From Gordionus sp. m RMFG-2023 (taxonomy: Eukaryota > Nematomorpha > Gordioida > Chordodea > Parachordodidae), in the NCBI RefSeq assembly GCF_954871325.1, contig NC_088777.1:8223366-8287365 (forward strand): a stretch of 64,000 nucleotides of DNA. The letters run 5' to 3'. Below are positions 25,801 to 36,523 of the stretch, in pieces (positions within the stretch are counted from its first letter, which is position 1; every line of letters begins with the position of its first letter). The notes beneath the pieces were generated by a model. It had not been told where the DNA came from, did no database searches, and saw only the letters and a list, made by a program, of their open reading frames with translations. Both the position numbers and the translations under genes were made by a program.

Positions 25801-26791
25801 TTAAAATATTCGTTTTTAAAATATTCAGTCCGGCTGGGTATTTTTTTTAAATAATTTTTCCCTACTCAGGTCCGGCCCGTATACCCTGGATTAGAGTCGG
25901 GCCTGCAGGTCTCTGATATATACCACTTAAAAAAATAATCTTATATATGATTTTTAAAAAAAAAAATAGAAATCAACCTCCCATATAGCTATCACATCAT
26001 ATAACATACCAAAGTTCGTCAAAAGAGCAACACTTCAGCCAGATTCAGCATTCGAGCATGTAGCTCTTGTTCGCGAACTTTTAAGAATAAGTTCACTCTT
26101 TAGAAACAGAATCAAAGATCAGAGTTCTCTGTTTCATATGGAAATAAACGAGCTAGCTAGAACGATTAAGCTAATCATTGAAGTCACGGACTATTGTTAC
26201 ATTGGCGATGAGAACGATGGAAACCCCATAGAAGATCATAAGCCGCTCCATAAAGAACCAAGCTTATTAAAAGATTCGGAATTAAACACATTAACTCGAC
26301 CATCGCTTAAATCATTGAATATTAGGCATTCATATAGCGATCAAAAAGCCTGCCATCTTAATAGTAGTTTGACAAATTTGGGTAAAACACACCTCGATGC
26401 ACAGCTAGGAGTCATAACTAATGGTTTCCAAAATAATTTATGGTACATTCTAACCCTAGATGGCGCCTTGGACTTGGATAAAAAGGATGCGCGAATTAAT
26501 GATAATCAACAAATAAGCATTTATGACCCCATTTTACGATTGTTGAATTTTGTAAAAGCATCTGACATTATAAATGATGATCAAAATTTAATATTTCCTG
26601 ACTCGAATATTACAAAAAGCGGTTTTCGAAAACGTACAATACACGATCACGTGAAAACTAATCGTTTAGATAATTATGATATAGGAAATGACAATAGATT
26701 AAATTATTCGGCTTTCGATAAAGCTAGACAGCAAATGCTCTATATATTTAAAACAGAATATTTGGAATTATGGTCACAAAAAATGCAATAA
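1811..26791 (+). CDS. ELP1: Elongator complex protein 1 (ELP1/IKAP)
   Basis: ELP1 is the largest subunit and scaffold of the six-subunit Elongator complex, which starts carboxymethyl modification of wobble uridine in tRNAs in the cytoplasm. I read 16 exons: 1811-2092, 2142-2309, 2355-2501, 2621-2923, 5255-5735, 8761-8905, 9170-9425, 9958-10470, 11050-11449, 12210-12392, 15428-15934, 16099-17001, 17279-17729, 18275-18438, 19024-19160, 26015-26791. All junctions are GT-AG and all phases agree. The donor at 9426 was chosen by phase and is the weakest. The ATG at 1811 matches the family start (MYNFKLIQLLE against human MRNLKLFRTLE). Landmarks shared with human ELP1, from memory: FFENNGL, NYHWYLK, WDTEEPLRIH, APRGNFEVV, LYKLALATYDP, then a Ser/Lys-rich linker and FEHVALVRELL in the last exon. 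Exons 1-10 should form the two WD40 propellers and the rest the helical TPR part. The model is about 1,938 residues against about 1,330 in human. The extra length and poor conservation lie mainly in exons 11-13. The introns hold most of the repeats listed separately. Confidence 0.93.
3001..3915. mobile_element. hAT-type MITE, family A, with a nested TA-MITE
   Basis: The ends are inverted (cagagacctgcag and ctgcaagtctctg) and flanked by a perfect 8-bp target duplication, atataaat, at 2993-3000 and 3916-3923. An 8-bp duplication with a CAG-type terminus is the hAT signature. Just inside the ends are palindromic GC-rich blocks (ggcctggccc, cccggcccgg). No transposase is encoded. It lies in ELP1 intron 4. 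Other family A copies are at 18815, 25713 and 50190. Confidence 0.85.
3233..3432. mobile_element. TA-flanked MITE, copy 1 (nested)
   Basis: The left end atgttgttaaacggctc and the right end gccgtttaacaacac are inverted repeats of each other and are flanked by TA on both sides (3231-3232, 3433-3434), as in Tc1/mariner-derived elements. A second inner palindrome around the word gagccgattttt makes the whole element hairpin-like. It sits inside the hAT MITE 3001-3915, so it inserted later. Degenerate relatives occur at about 4858, 31670, 36524 and 42448. Confidence 0.8.
3924..4857. other. ELP1 intron 4, middle part; ggttca-rich repeat
   Basis: No exon was found. Between about 4008 and 4400 the words ggttcag, ggttcac and ggttcaac recur, resembling the ggttc-rich repeat at about 35880-36465. 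This suggests a degenerate interspersed element, but I cannot place its ends. Confidence 0.35.
4858..5080. mobile_element. TA-MITE, copy 2 (degenerate)
   Basis: It shares the internal order of copy 1: ggctcgatttgaacc, gattaactcaatattt, gccagaaaaat, actaagcctcgagatttcg, then ataaaatattgag and ctctttaacaac. The ends are eroded. A 63-residue ORF across it is an accident of the repeat. Confidence 0.6.
5736..6759. other. ELP1 intron 5, left part; nothing recognised
   Basis: AT-rich intron sequence with no exon, TIR or tandem array. The last 40 bases (cgggcctaattttt and following) look like a stub of a family A hAT MITE interrupted by the palindrome that begins at 6760. Confidence 0.4.
6760..7999. 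repeat. 1.24-kb near-perfect palindrome (foldback element)
   Basis: The left arm (6760-7348) and right arm (7409-7999) are reverse complements with few differences, separated by a loop of about 60 nt (7349-7408). The arm ends read aaggtactggagaaccctga on the left strand and its complement on the right. A smaller hairpin (ctccagtac...gtactggag, 6749-6772) caps the left end. Short ORFs in each arm (6800-7009 plus, 7745-7960 minus) are mirror images and probably not genes. Fragments of a family A hAT MITE flank both sides, so the palindrome probably inserted into one. I found no clean target duplication. It lies in ELP1 intron 5. Confidence 0.85.
8000..8204. mobile_element. hAT family A MITE remnant
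   Basis: It contains the family words ggcccgacccagcccaaaa and ccggcccggcccgaa and ends in cagatctct, close to the family A terminus. The left part is missing at the palindrome junction. Confidence 0.55.
8205..8760. other. ELP1 intron 5, right part
   Basis: No other gene is seen. ORFs on both strands at 8584-8873 overlap ELP1 exon 6 (8761-8905). The true reading there is a third frame containing FIWDTEEPLRIH. Confidence 0.5.
9426..9957. other. ELP1 intron 7; nothing recognised
   Basis: AT-rich sequence with no repeat structure visible by eye. The donor of this intron could also be at 9433 or 9451, but neither fits the phase of the next exon without an extra small exon. Confidence 0.4.
10471..11049. 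other. ELP1 intron 8; nothing recognised
   Basis: Begins gtaaca and ends atttttag. No exon or mobile element was recognised. Confidence 0.5.
11450..12209. other. ELP1 intron 9; nothing recognised
   Basis: Begins gtaatt and ends ttattttag. No exon, TIR or tandem array was seen. Confidence 0.5.
12638..15211. mobile_element. Foldback element with retroelement pieces in its loop
   Basis: Two inverted arms of about 840 bp (about 12638-13475 and 14365-15211) enclose a loop of about 890 bp. The outer arm ends are tandem variants of aaattaaaatgaaagt. A 7-bp target duplication, tatggag, flanks it (12631-12637, 15212-15218), so it moved or inserted as a unit. The loop carries minus-strand fossil fragments of a Ty3/gypsy-like retroelement: a CCHC zinc knuckle of Gag type (about 13480-13700) and part of a reverse transcriptase (about 13800-14340). 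The two lie in the reverse of the usual gag-pol order. The retroelement part is broken in several places. It lies wholly inside ELP1 intron 10. Confidence 0.82.
17730..18274. other. ELP1 intron 13; nothing recognised
   Basis: Begins gtaaat and ends ctcgttag. It contains a G run near 17775. No exon or transposon was recognised. Confidence 0.5.
18815..18987. mobile_element. hAT family A MITE
   Basis: The termini tggagacctgcagg and cctgcagatctctt are flanked by a perfect 8-bp duplication ataaatat (18807-18814, 18988-18995). Inside is a family block (ccgggtcgggg, cccgggctc). It lies in ELP1 intron 14. Confidence 0.82.
19194..21557 (+). mobile_element. DDE-type DNA transposon, left copy, 3'-truncated
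   Basis: The terminus gggccattccatgccaaatc begins a subterminal region of about 500 bp. A coding region follows from an ATG at 20043. Its N-terminus has Cys-Cys (residues 11-12) followed by a CSSC pair, probably zinc binding. The coding strand has stops and frameshifts, for example a premature stop after the first 25 residues and further breaks near 20440, 20740 and 21260. Sequence stops after the residues YFSDG, where it joins the inverted second copy. Proteins with this C-terminal half are, to my recollection, abundant in Hydra, aphids and arachnids. I cannot assign the superfamily (Sola-like is a guess). It lies in ELP1 intron 15 with the other copy. Confidence 0.75.
21558..24913 (-). mobile_element. 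DDE-type DNA transposon, right copy, inverted
   Basis: The right terminus (ggaatggccc at 24904-24913) is the inverse of 19194. The coding region runs leftward from an ATG at 24060. It includes the motifs YFSDGAAAQYKNR, WHLWATSHGKSACDG and GGTVKRLVARASLQR, where the invariant Asp, His and Asp residues suggest a DDE-fold catalytic core. Two long frames meet near 23177 (frameshift). After 22294 an apparent small intron and another frameshift precede the family-like C-terminal block ARTIPG at about 22160. Its far end, 21558-21810, is the inner part of the second terminal repeat (same sense as 19440-19700). The outermost bases of that end are missing. Confidence 0.75.
24914..25386. other. ELP1 intron 15, right of the transposon pair
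   Basis: AT-rich, no exon or recognisable element. Confidence 0.4.
25387..25712. repeat. Direct duplication of about 172 bp
   Basis: Two neighbouring units share gcgtttttgcctccaaaa, tgtttatatat, tcattcaaataa, gaaacttt, gaacat(a/g)aaatagg and gatgaaaatat in the same order, starting at about 25387 and 25559. The second unit is followed immediately by an hAT MITE. Confidence 0.65.
25713..25915. mobile_element. hAT family A MITE
   Basis: The termini cagagacatgcag and ctgcaggtctctg are flanked by atatatat and atatatac (7 of 8 identical). GC-rich palindromic blocks (cggcccagcccgg, ggtccggcccg) lie inside each end. It is 99 bp upstream of the last ELP1 exon. Confidence 0.82.
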
Positions 26792-27397
26792 AAAAATTTT
26801 TTTTGAAATTAATTATTTTTTTGATTGAATATTTTGATCCCAAAAATAATTTTAAAAAAATCAAAATTTCTGGTGATAAAGAATTTTCAAAAACAAATAA
26901 TATATTAATAAATTAGCCCTTAAAAGAAATTTTATAAAAATTTGATAATTTTATATTAAACAAGTTGAAACGCCTTTCAACGCTCATTTCTACAAACAAT
27001 TTTGAAGAGTAATATCGAAGCGCGCATGCGCTCTAATACACACCGCATGATATTTAGTTATCAAAAATAAATAGTAAATAATACTGAAGAAAAAAAAACT
27101 AAAATAAAACATATCTATTGACTTGAAATATTATTATTATTTTGCAATGATTTGGTCAAAAATATGTGCAGGCTAATTAAAATAAATATCTAACATTGTT
27201 TAATTTTATCAATATTTTTGAGATTTGTTTACAAGTAAAGCATTTTTATTTACAAAAAAAACTAAAAAAGTAATCATATTCTTATTTCATTTGAGATAAG
27301 TTTTTTTAAAAACAATGTAATATAGAAAAAATAATTTATATGTCCTTCATTGTGGTAATAATATAATTTGTTTTATAAATTAAAATGGATTAGATTT
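26792..27397. other. Convergent 3' intergenic region between ELP1 and CDC37
   Basis: The ELP1 stop codon overlaps the sequence gcaataaaaaaa, a possible polyadenylation signal. Further AT-rich sequence follows and no gene was seen. The two genes converge here with 606 bp between stop codons. Confidence 0.5.
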
Positions 27398-30300
27398 TTA
27401 AGGTTCTTTTTCGGCATCACCAGAATCTTCTGCTTTTGGTTTGGCTTGATTGGCATCTGGCACCCATAATCCCGAATCAACGCATAATTTCATAAGTCGT
27501 TCGGCTTCGGCCCTTTCGATGGTAGGAAGAAATTTTTTTAGCAACTGTGTATCCTGTTTTTCGAAACATTCTTGCATTTCCTTAAAAAATAATTTGTATT
27601 TTTTTTTAAATGTATTAAACAAACCCTAAAAATAAATTATCATGTAATTAAGTTAAAGATTCAGTAAATAACTTTTTTTTAAAAAATTCCTCGTAATAAT
27701 ATTAATCTCAATTTTACAGCTAACGATGTGTCCTCGAATTGAATATAGAAAAAATATATAATTTTCCAATATTTTATTTCAAAAAATGTTTCAAAATTTT
27801 ATTAAAATTATAAGCATGTTTATTTTTAAATTCTGTTTTTTTTAATATCCATTCTTCCAAAAAATTCTTATAAAAATAAGTGAGTCATAAATAAAATAGG
27901 ATTAATTACGCGATTATTTTTAAAAAATCATCAGATCAGTTTTTAAATACTTGGGCTAATCTAATTTTTCTTCGAAATCACATATCGGTGTCGATCCGAT
28001 ATATTGGACGACCCTAGTCTGCAATCTATTAAAGCCAAGCGAATTATATTCTAATTTATTACAATTGACAACTATAATTTTCAGGAACGCTTCAAAAATC
28101 AAGAAATAATCTTTTTTGGTTGGATCGAACATGAAACACCGAAATGTGTTAAACTTATTTATTTTTGTTTATTAAACCTTGGGTAACTGCTCCATTACTT
28201 CTACCGGATCAAGCCCACCAGGTCCCAAACGCTTTTGTCTTTCTTCCTAATAAAATTGATATAAAATATAAACTATAAAGTATCATTACCACTTCAATAA
28301 AACCTAACTCAACAAGATCTGCAGAGGTACTATTTGCATGACCCGACCCAGGTTTATAAATAAAAAAAATCGCCCCAGGTTTGCCAATATGAAACCATCT
28401 AATGATTTTTAAATTATATTCTAAAATTAAAATATTTTTCATTTGATAACAAGTTCATTTTTTTTTATTTTTGTAATTTTGAATGTTCAATAGACCAAAA
28501 AGAAACATAACAATTAGTTTCCTAAAAAAATAATTTTATTAACCTAGTTCAGTAGAGGATTTAAGGGCAAATTAAAATTATAACGACTAGTAAACTAGAA
28601 TGAATAACTAAATTAAGTTTTTTTCTAAAAAAAAAGACATATTATCGTGTGCAGTATTATAAACCTCTTCCAATTCTTTTATAGCCTTTTCTATCCTAAT
28701 TCTAGCTCGATCTTTGACTCTTTGCTTGAAGGCTTCTAATTCATCGTTAAAGGTATCCATGTATTCTTTATCAGCCAACTTTATCCTAATTTTTATTTAC
28801 ATGTTTTTTTTGTTAGATTCTATCGCAGTTTATCAAACTCTTATAAATTATCATAAGCAAAGATTAGTGCAGAGCAAACTGATCCAATTCCCCCCTTCCC
28901 ATATCCTTTCTCTATTTGCATCTTTTTAAAAAAAATATAGAATATATCGATCTTATTGGACCAGGTGAAAAGATAAATCTTCACAATTTAAGCAATTTAT
29001 ATCGTAAACAATTATTTATATATTAATAATATATATTTAAGGAAATATTTAAATAAATTCCAACTTGGTAAAGAAGGAACTCACAACCGCTTTTGGGTTG
29101 ACCTCTAACTTCTTGGCCAGCTCAAGCAAATATTGCATGGTAATGGTTTGATGAGCAACGTGCGCCATCAATTCGTGTTTCTTTTTTTTTGAAAATTAAA
29201 TAATATTTTTGAATTTTAAACAATGATTTGTTTATTACTCATATGCTTTCCTAGATTACGCAATTTAATTCGAGGTAAATATATAGTTTAAAAAAAAAAA
29301 ATAAACAATTATTCCAAGGAGATGCCTTTAAAAGCAATTATAATTTTTTCTGGATTCACGCAATTTTAACGTTTACGAATGATATAGACCACAATAGAAG
29401 GCAATTATTTATTTCTTTTTATGAAAAATGAATCGTATCCTTTTTTAAAATGCAATTTCTTTTCAACCATGTTTATAGCTTTAAGTCGACACTTCAGTCA
29501 ATATGTTTTTAAAGAACTATAAATAATTATTGCAAGAATTCATTATGAGAATAATTGCAAGAAAAAAAAAGCAAATCCTTATGTTATTTCTAATTTTCCA
29601 TTTTAAAGGATAAGTTTTTACATTTAATTAAACAACTATTGAAGATATTTTTAGTGCTCCCCCTCTTATTATTCTTATCTTGGTTATAAAGTTTTGTTGG
29701 CTTCTATGCAAAAAGAAACAGGCACGACTCGATAATTACGTTAGTTCTTATCATTACGGGTCGTTGATCAAGGAGATAAATGGATTATTTTCATTTGAAA
29801 ATTTTATTATTATATGCTGTGTTAATGTCAATCCTAAAATTATTCTGTTTTTTTTTGGTATAATAAATTATAAAAAAAATCATTTCACTAATTGTTAAAA
29901 TAATAGGATATATAATGAAATATCTATAATAATTTCTACCCTGTTTAATAAAATATTGATTCTATTTGTTTAAACAGTTAAGATTCGGATGCAGTTTGTA
30001 TATTATTAATTTTGGTTTATATATATATAATTAATTCAAGCTGACACTAGAAAATATTTTTAATTTACTTCTTCAACTTCTAGATCTATGCACCAAATGA
30101 CAAAAAAATTGGATGTTTCTTCACAAACTAGCTCTGGATGTTCTGTTAGGTAAGCTTTAGTGTCATCCCATCTGTGCAGCAAACCCAACGTTTTTAATTC
30201 CTTCATATGTTCCTTGTTGAACTGAACCTAGTATGATTTAAAAAATGAAGAATAACAAATAAGGAATTCAAATATATTAAAAATGCATAGACGTAGCCAA

Positions 30301-33300
30301 AGGAGACAAAGGATTTCCCTTTTGAGAAATTTGTCTATTCTAGTAAATATCATTTTATACTAATAAAAAATGTTTCCCTGCACCCCCTTTTCCCCAAGTA
30401 TACAAACGATAATTTGTATTTTTAAAAAAATGAAAAATCAAAACTATTATTTTTTAAAAGTGATACAAAGGGCTTACAATAAGGAGATCTTAACGTTCTG
30501 CAATAAAATTTAAGGGGAAAACGCAAATCTAATAATGTCCCTCCTTAGCAAAATTCTGAATAAGTATATGATATATTAAAATACTGCATAAATTAATTTG
30601 TAAATATTTAAGCTCTTAATATGACACATTACATCTTAAGCCTCATTTATAGTAAGGCAAGCCATTGCAATGTTTAAGTAAATTATGGCAGTATTTTTTT
30701 AGCGATAATCATTCCACATAATTATTATCACGCCTACTGTAAATGAGGCTTTTAGTGCTTCCAAATTGAGTGTTAGCGATTTATGATGCGATTCAAATGA
30801 AATATATAAAAACAACACAAAATGCAAAATTATTTTATATTTTAAACTTATATAGTCAAAATAAAAATCATTTAATTTAAAATATAGAATGCATTTTCAT
30901 CATGTTTTTTTTTAAATTATATTCTTAAAGAGCAACAATAGAATCCTGCCAATCTAAATGATATCATTTGAAATATATTATCTTTGATTGGAGCTAGAGT
31001 TTGAAAAAAAAAAGATCATAAGAGATTGAAGAGTAAAATCATTTATTTAAAAATTTGTGATTCAAAAGATATATTTTAAATAACTTTTTTACAAAAAATA
31101 GACTTTTAGGTAAAATGATCCACAAACTTTGTTTTAACATTCTCAATAAAATTCTTTGGAAAAAAAAAATTTTCAGAGATCATATTGAAGAGCATTTCAA
31201 ACTCTGGATTGAACATTGCATCAAATTCATTAAATTTGAAGGAACTATCTGCATCAAATTCATTAAATATGAAGGAACTATCATTCTTTATTTTATAACT
31301 TAAACCAAAAATAGAATTATAATGTATAAAAAACATCAATTAAAATAACAAATATGAATATATACTTAAGAAATAATCTCTTGTGCCCATTATTATCAGA
31401 TCGGGCCGATATTTTATCTTTTTATAAATATCGTTTATCGCTGTTAATATAAAATTTTTCGATCCGATCCAATAAAATGGCATCTTAATTTTTTAAAAAT
31501 TTATCATTTATCTCAAATTTTATATTTGTTTAAAAATATTTTATATACTTTTAGATTCATGAATAAAACTATAACTGATCATTATAATATATTTAAATGA
31601 CTTATGCTATTTATGCTATTGTAGAGTTAAATTATAGATGTTATTAAGAAATGAGTAGATGTATGTTGTGATGCAAAATAGCTCCATTTGAGCCAATTTA
31701 TAAAAACGGCTATAATATTTTAGCCAGAAAAATATCGCTTAAGCCTAGAGATTTTGCTAATAGTGCAAAACTTTGAACCATCTATGATTATGCTAAAATA
31801 TTGCTTAAGCCTTGAAATTTTGCTAATAGTGCAAAAACCATCTAAGAGGAAAATCTTCTGTGTGTAATATTTTTTGGAATACATAATTCACCGTTTTATA
31901 AAATTGGATTAAATATAGCGATTTTGCAACTCTAGATGTATGAATTAAAAATTAAAACAATTAGTATGTTTACAGAATACAAAGTATGATATTGTATTGG
32001 TAATTGGCCGAATCAGATCGGCCTCCAAAAAAATGGTAGTACACCCCTATTTGAAACCCTACAATAATTAATTTGTAAAAATGATAATAACATTTATTGT
32101 TATTTATTATGTATACCCCCATGCATTGAGGAGGGGTGGAGGGTTTATTATATATTTACATTAGCTCTTGAGTAAAATAAAAATATAATTCCCATTAAAA
32201 TAATTTATAACAAAAATATTTAGTTATGAAAATATATTAATCTTTAATTTCAATATGTTTGGAGTTGAGTATAAAATTTACAAAATATCCATTTTGTAAA
32301 TTAAGGATATCCTTAATGTTAATAGTCAGTGTCATAATAAACAATGAAGACTTGCAAACTTTGTCCTAACAAATATCATGCAATTAACAAATGTATGTGG
32401 ACACTACAAAAAAAGAAATTTGTAAAGATCATTGAAAAAAAATTATGTATGAATTGCACAAAAAACATTTTAATTATTTAATGTAACTTGGTGTTACTTT
32501 ATGAATAATAAAAATATTGACTTGTTTTAGCTATTGACATTAAAGTTGTTAATCCTAATTTTTAAAATAGTTCATATTAATGTTCATTTAAGCAATATTC
32601 TAGGGTTAATTTGAAAAAAATTAGTAAATAAATCTGGCATTTGTTTGCAATAAAATGCATATTATACTCTCATTAAGTTTCTTAGTAGGTTTAAATGATT
32701 TAGTCTAAGATAAATACTTGAATTTTGGCCTTTTCATCTTCACTAAGAGAATTGTATTTATCTTCTTTTGGAATTGGTTTGTTAATAATTGTTTTGGTAA
32801 ATCCTTCTTTACTTATTGTATCTACATTCCATGGGGCTAACTTTTCTTTTTTCTCTAACTCTTCACATTTTTGTTTTAGCATATGCCCCTCATCTTCAAT
32901 ATTCTTTAATTTTTTTGCTAAATCTTCCAGTAGATTTTTATTATTGTTTTCTTGGTCGTTTAATTGCTTGGCCTGTTTAATTTTAGAAAAATGCATTCAT
33001 AATCAATAAATACTTATTACTTCTATGTCTTTCATTTTATCTTGTATTTCTAATTTTTTTTTATTATTTCTAATTAATGATTATTAGTTTGTAACAATAA
33101 TAATAAATTTACTCTTTAACAGCTATACTATAATTTTCTTTTTCTTTTTCCGACTCTTCCATTCTTTGAACTCTTGCTTGATGTCTCCATCTAAATAAGC
33201 TAGGTGTATCTATATTGGGATGTGTATCATCTTCATCATCTGATATCTATTAAAAATATATACCAACAAGAGAATTAAAATCATATAACTAAATAATATT

Positions 33301-33368
33301 ATAAATGAAACTAAGATAAATCATATTACTTCAATATCTTTCCATTTACTATAATCAATACTCGACAT
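27398..33368 (-). CDS. CDC37: Hsp90 co-chaperone Cdc37
   Basis: Cdc37 loads client protein kinases onto Hsp90 in the cytosol. Nine exons on the minus strand, all GT-AG and phase-consistent: 33368-33330, 33246-33129, 33049-33021, 32972-32718, 30227-30069, 29180-29065, 28785-28665, 28246-28178, 27580-27398, giving 362 residues against 378 in human. The start [20 protein letters not shown] fits the invariant N-terminus. The serine of ISDDED (residue 15) corresponds to the CK2 site Ser13 that is needed for client binding. Then come [12 protein letters not shown], a coiled coil, [13 protein letters not shown], the middle domain ([45 protein letters not shown]) and C-terminal [10 protein letters not shown]. 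Exon 3 is a 29-nt micro-exon. Several ORFs antisense to the exons are shadows. The promoter should lie just above 33368. Confidence 0.96.
28318..28400. mobile_element. hAT family A MITE fragment
   Basis: A short stretch in CDC37 intron 7 contains gatctgcagaggtac and gcatgacccgacccagg, matching the left end of family A. No right end or target duplication is visible. Confidence 0.45.
29181..30068. other. CDC37 intron 5; nothing recognised
   Basis: AT-rich intron. A 72-codon plus-strand ORF at 29680-29898 has no recognisable similarity and no exon signals, and I regard it as chance. Confidence 0.45.
30228..32717. other. CDC37 intron 4; repeats, no exon
   Basis: At 31200-31290 a unit of about 27 bp (ttgaaggaactatctgcatc and variants) is duplicated and creates mirror ORFs on both strands. 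A decayed TA-MITE lies at about 31670-31935. Fragments of a repeat with words such as gatcgggccgatatt and cgatccgatcc lie at 31398-31480 and 32005-32045. No coding exon was recognised. Confidence 0.5.
31670..31935. mobile_element. TA-MITE, copy 3 (degenerate, internal duplication)
   Basis: It carries the family words gagccaatttataaaaacgg, agccagaaaaatat and gcttaagcctagagattttgc. The segment gcttaagcc(t)...gattttgctaatagtgcaaa is repeated twice, so this copy has an internal duplication. The ends are eroded. Confidence 0.6.
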
Positions 33369-34655
33369 CTGAAGAGAAACTTTTTAAATTTTAATGAATG
33401 CGTCAAATAATATAAACTTTAAAGAAATTTTTTTATGAATTTTCTTAATCATGAACTTACGTATTTAACAGACATTTAAATTTAAATCGGCCATTGCCCT
33501 ATCCTATAAAGTAATTATATATATTCACAATACTTGTGTATAGGCTTTTTATTTGCCCAATTCTCTTTATCTTAGCTTAGTCCTAAGACTATTGCACTTA
33601 CAAGTAAGTGCGATTTACCCACAAACGTGTGAAGGGTTCCTCTTTTCTTTCCTCTATATGAAATATCTAGTTTAATGGATAATGAGGAAAACCTAGAATA
33701 GATTTGTTGCTACAACGTTTAGAGGGGAATGATCACTTAATTATTGCGATAGATCACAGCTGTCATATTAATCGATCTTTTAATAAGATCAAATACATAT
33801 TTATCTTTTCAAAAAAAGGATCAAAATGCAGGATCTACTTCTTTTAAGGAACACGATCTTTTCTTATTTTATTGATACCGAAGAATTATAATAATAATTA
33901 GCCTTTAATAATAACTAATTCTAAATTATCTCCATGCCTTTCATCAACAACGTGTTTAGCTTTACTAAACAAGCATTTTAGTGGAGCGCTGGATACCAAA
34001 GGTGTGTTATATTGTTTTTTTTTTTTAATTTACATAAGTATTATAAATATCAATTGAATCTTCATTTAATTTTTATAAATATATTAAGGAACAACGTATT
34101 TTATTAATAATTTTTTACAAAGTATCAATTTTATCCCTACATTATTGAATAAGCATCTGCATGTGGTTAATCCTGTAAGTTTACTAATTGGGTAATTAAT
34201 CTTTCTTTACCAAAAGATTAAATGGCAGATTAGTATAAAGCTAATTACTCATAAATTTTGTGAATTATGACTGCTAAAGTGCTATTTTTCTTAGTGTTGG
34301 AAATTTATATTAAAATATAACATTAAAATATGTTAATTAACATTATTATATAGAGTTGAGGTGGTCTAGATAAAATTTATGAGAAAAATATAAAATATGG
34401 CAGATGATGCTAAAATATGATTGAGATAGATTTTTTTTAAAAGAATAATATTTTGATTTCTTTTAAAAAATTTTATTTTAACTTATCCATTTTAGACTGG
34501 ACTACATAATGCTATCTAGATAAATTATAAATTTGTCTATTTTTAATCTTACAAGGTTTGGACTTTTTAAAGTATATTTTTAAATAAAAGCTGAATTTCT
34601 GAATCAAGCGACATCTGTAAATATTTTACTACAATCAACGTCTGCTTAAGTGATG
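33369..34655. other. Upstream region of CDC37; no gene seen
   Basis: It should include the CDC37 promoter and 5' UTR. I saw no TATA-type motif distinguishable from the AT-rich background and no exon. Confidence 0.4.
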
Positions 34656-34663
34656 GGTGTAGA

Positions 34664-35277
34664 CAGCGTCTACATGAGCGGGAGGGGTAGGAACAGTTTG
34701 CATCCTATTTTTTTGAGGGGGTAGGATGCTTTATTGGGGGTAGGATAAATTTTTTGAGGCTATAAAAGAACAAAATGAATTTCACCTTAATAAAATTTAA
34801 GTAAAAATTTGATCTATTAAATTTTGAGATGAAATAGGACAAAATTTATTGCTGTAAAAATTAAACTTATTTTATAGTATTATTATAATACAATTCATCC
34901 AAATCTATATATTGCAAACAATCATACACATTGTTTTCCAAATAAACTATCCTTTTAAATTAAAAGGTTTAGATATTTTAGCAAGCTCATAATGCCATAA
35001 TAACTAATTCATTGTAAATAATGGAGGTTTTAATTAGATTTATTGTCTAAAAAATAAATTATTTATAATCACAAAATATAGATAGTTGGTAGTAGATATA
35101 GATTAATTTAAGTTATCCTTTATAAATTCTTTAAAAAGTGTATCAATAAATAAATAGATAAAAATAATGATAAATAGACACAGCCGCCGAAAGCGGCGAA
35201 TTTTTAGGGGGGGGGGGGGTAGGCAAAGGTTTTGAAGGGGGTTTGCATCCAGTGAAAATCCTGTCATGTAGACACTG
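34664..35277. mobile_element. hAT-type MITE, family B
   Basis: The termini cagcgtctacatga and tcatgtagacactg are inverted and flanked by a perfect 8-bp duplication ggtgtaga (34656-34663, 35278-35285). G-rich stretches lie inside both ends (gcgggaggggtagg; a run of 13 G at 35207-35219). The interior is AT-rich and non-coding. A 122-bp relative lies at 62165-62286. Confidence 0.85.
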
Positions 35278-35875
35278 GGTGTAGAGGCCATTTGCCTACA
35301 TTTAGTTCGTGGAGTAGGCATACGAAGTTGGATAGAGTAAAGTATAAATTAAATTATAATTAATTTATACTTTAAATATGAAAATAACGATAAAATTTTG
35401 TTAATTTTTTATTAAATATTTATTTCTCATTCATTCATATATTTTAGTATAGTTTGAAGTTATGCACGCTACCAATATTAAAAATACGGTTAGTAATAGA
35501 GCTGTACTGATATTAAATTATTAAATATTGGGAATACCATGGCGTCGTTATTAGACTTTTAGAAAAAATATCGGATGTTTTTTTTAAATTTTATCGATAC
35601 CGATTTTATGCACATTTATATTTTTTATACATTGAACTAATTTCCCTACAATGTTTAATGTTTTTTTTTACATTTTTTATAGAAAGTAAAGTATATTAAT
35701 AAACTAATATAAAAACTAATTCCATAAATATGATATTTTTTTGTCTATTGTTAATCCATTGATCATGTAAATTTATTTGATTAACTAATAAAAATATTTT
35801 ATCTCATATTTATCCCTTTGATTATTTGATGGAATGCTCAAAGGTTTTCAACGTTGGAAATCTTTGCACCTAGGT

Positions 35876-36465
35876 ATTTGGGGCAGGGACCCGAACCGTT
35901 ATTTATAACGGTTCAGTTTGGTTACGCTTCAGTATGTAAAAAATTATAATGGTTAGGTTTTGGTAACGGTTCTTAAGAAAAAATTTACAAAGGTTCGGTT
36001 CAGCTAATTATAAAGGTTCTTAATGGTTCATTACGGTTAGAATTTTTTTTTTATTGAAGTAACACCATCGTCTAATTTATTTTTATTTTAAGCATTTATG
36101 AATTATATATAAAAAAAATATATAAAATTCTAAATTAATCATTTTTAGATATATTATAAGTAATATATTTTTTAATATAAATGGATTCATATTTGTTTTT
36201 TGTGACGATAACACAAATTTTAGCCCCGAACCGAAAAGTCCCTTTCTACAGAAACTTGTGTTACGGGAACCATAAGTACTATAAGAGCAAGTTTATATTA
36301 TTCTGGATATTCAAATTTTTTTGATTTCTAAAATATAAAAACTGAACCGGTTTAACCTTTTTTTATAAAAACTTCTTCAAAAAATTATTATATCGGTTCG
36401 GTTACGGTTACGGTTCTGATATTTATAACGGTTAATAATGGTTTAACGTTTCGTTATGGTTCACT
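35876..36465. mobile_element. Interspersed repeat rich in ggttcgg / cgaacc words, probable MITE
   Basis: The left end (gggcagggacccgaaccgtt) and right end (ggttcactccggtgggca) are imperfect inverted repeats. Sub-terminal words such as aacggttc, ggttacggttacggttctg and aaccgaaaag recur in both orientations. No clean target duplication was found, so the exact limits are uncertain. Confidence 0.5.
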
Positions 36466-36523
36466 CCGGTGGGCATCGATTGCAAGTTTTCTATTAGAAT
36501 CAGTTCAGCTGGTGATACAGATA

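Noticed and set aside
31106-31339. Mirror ORFs in CDC37 intron 4 with NEFDADSSF repeats
   Set aside because: They come from a tandem duplication of about 27 bp. No splice sites or family similarity.
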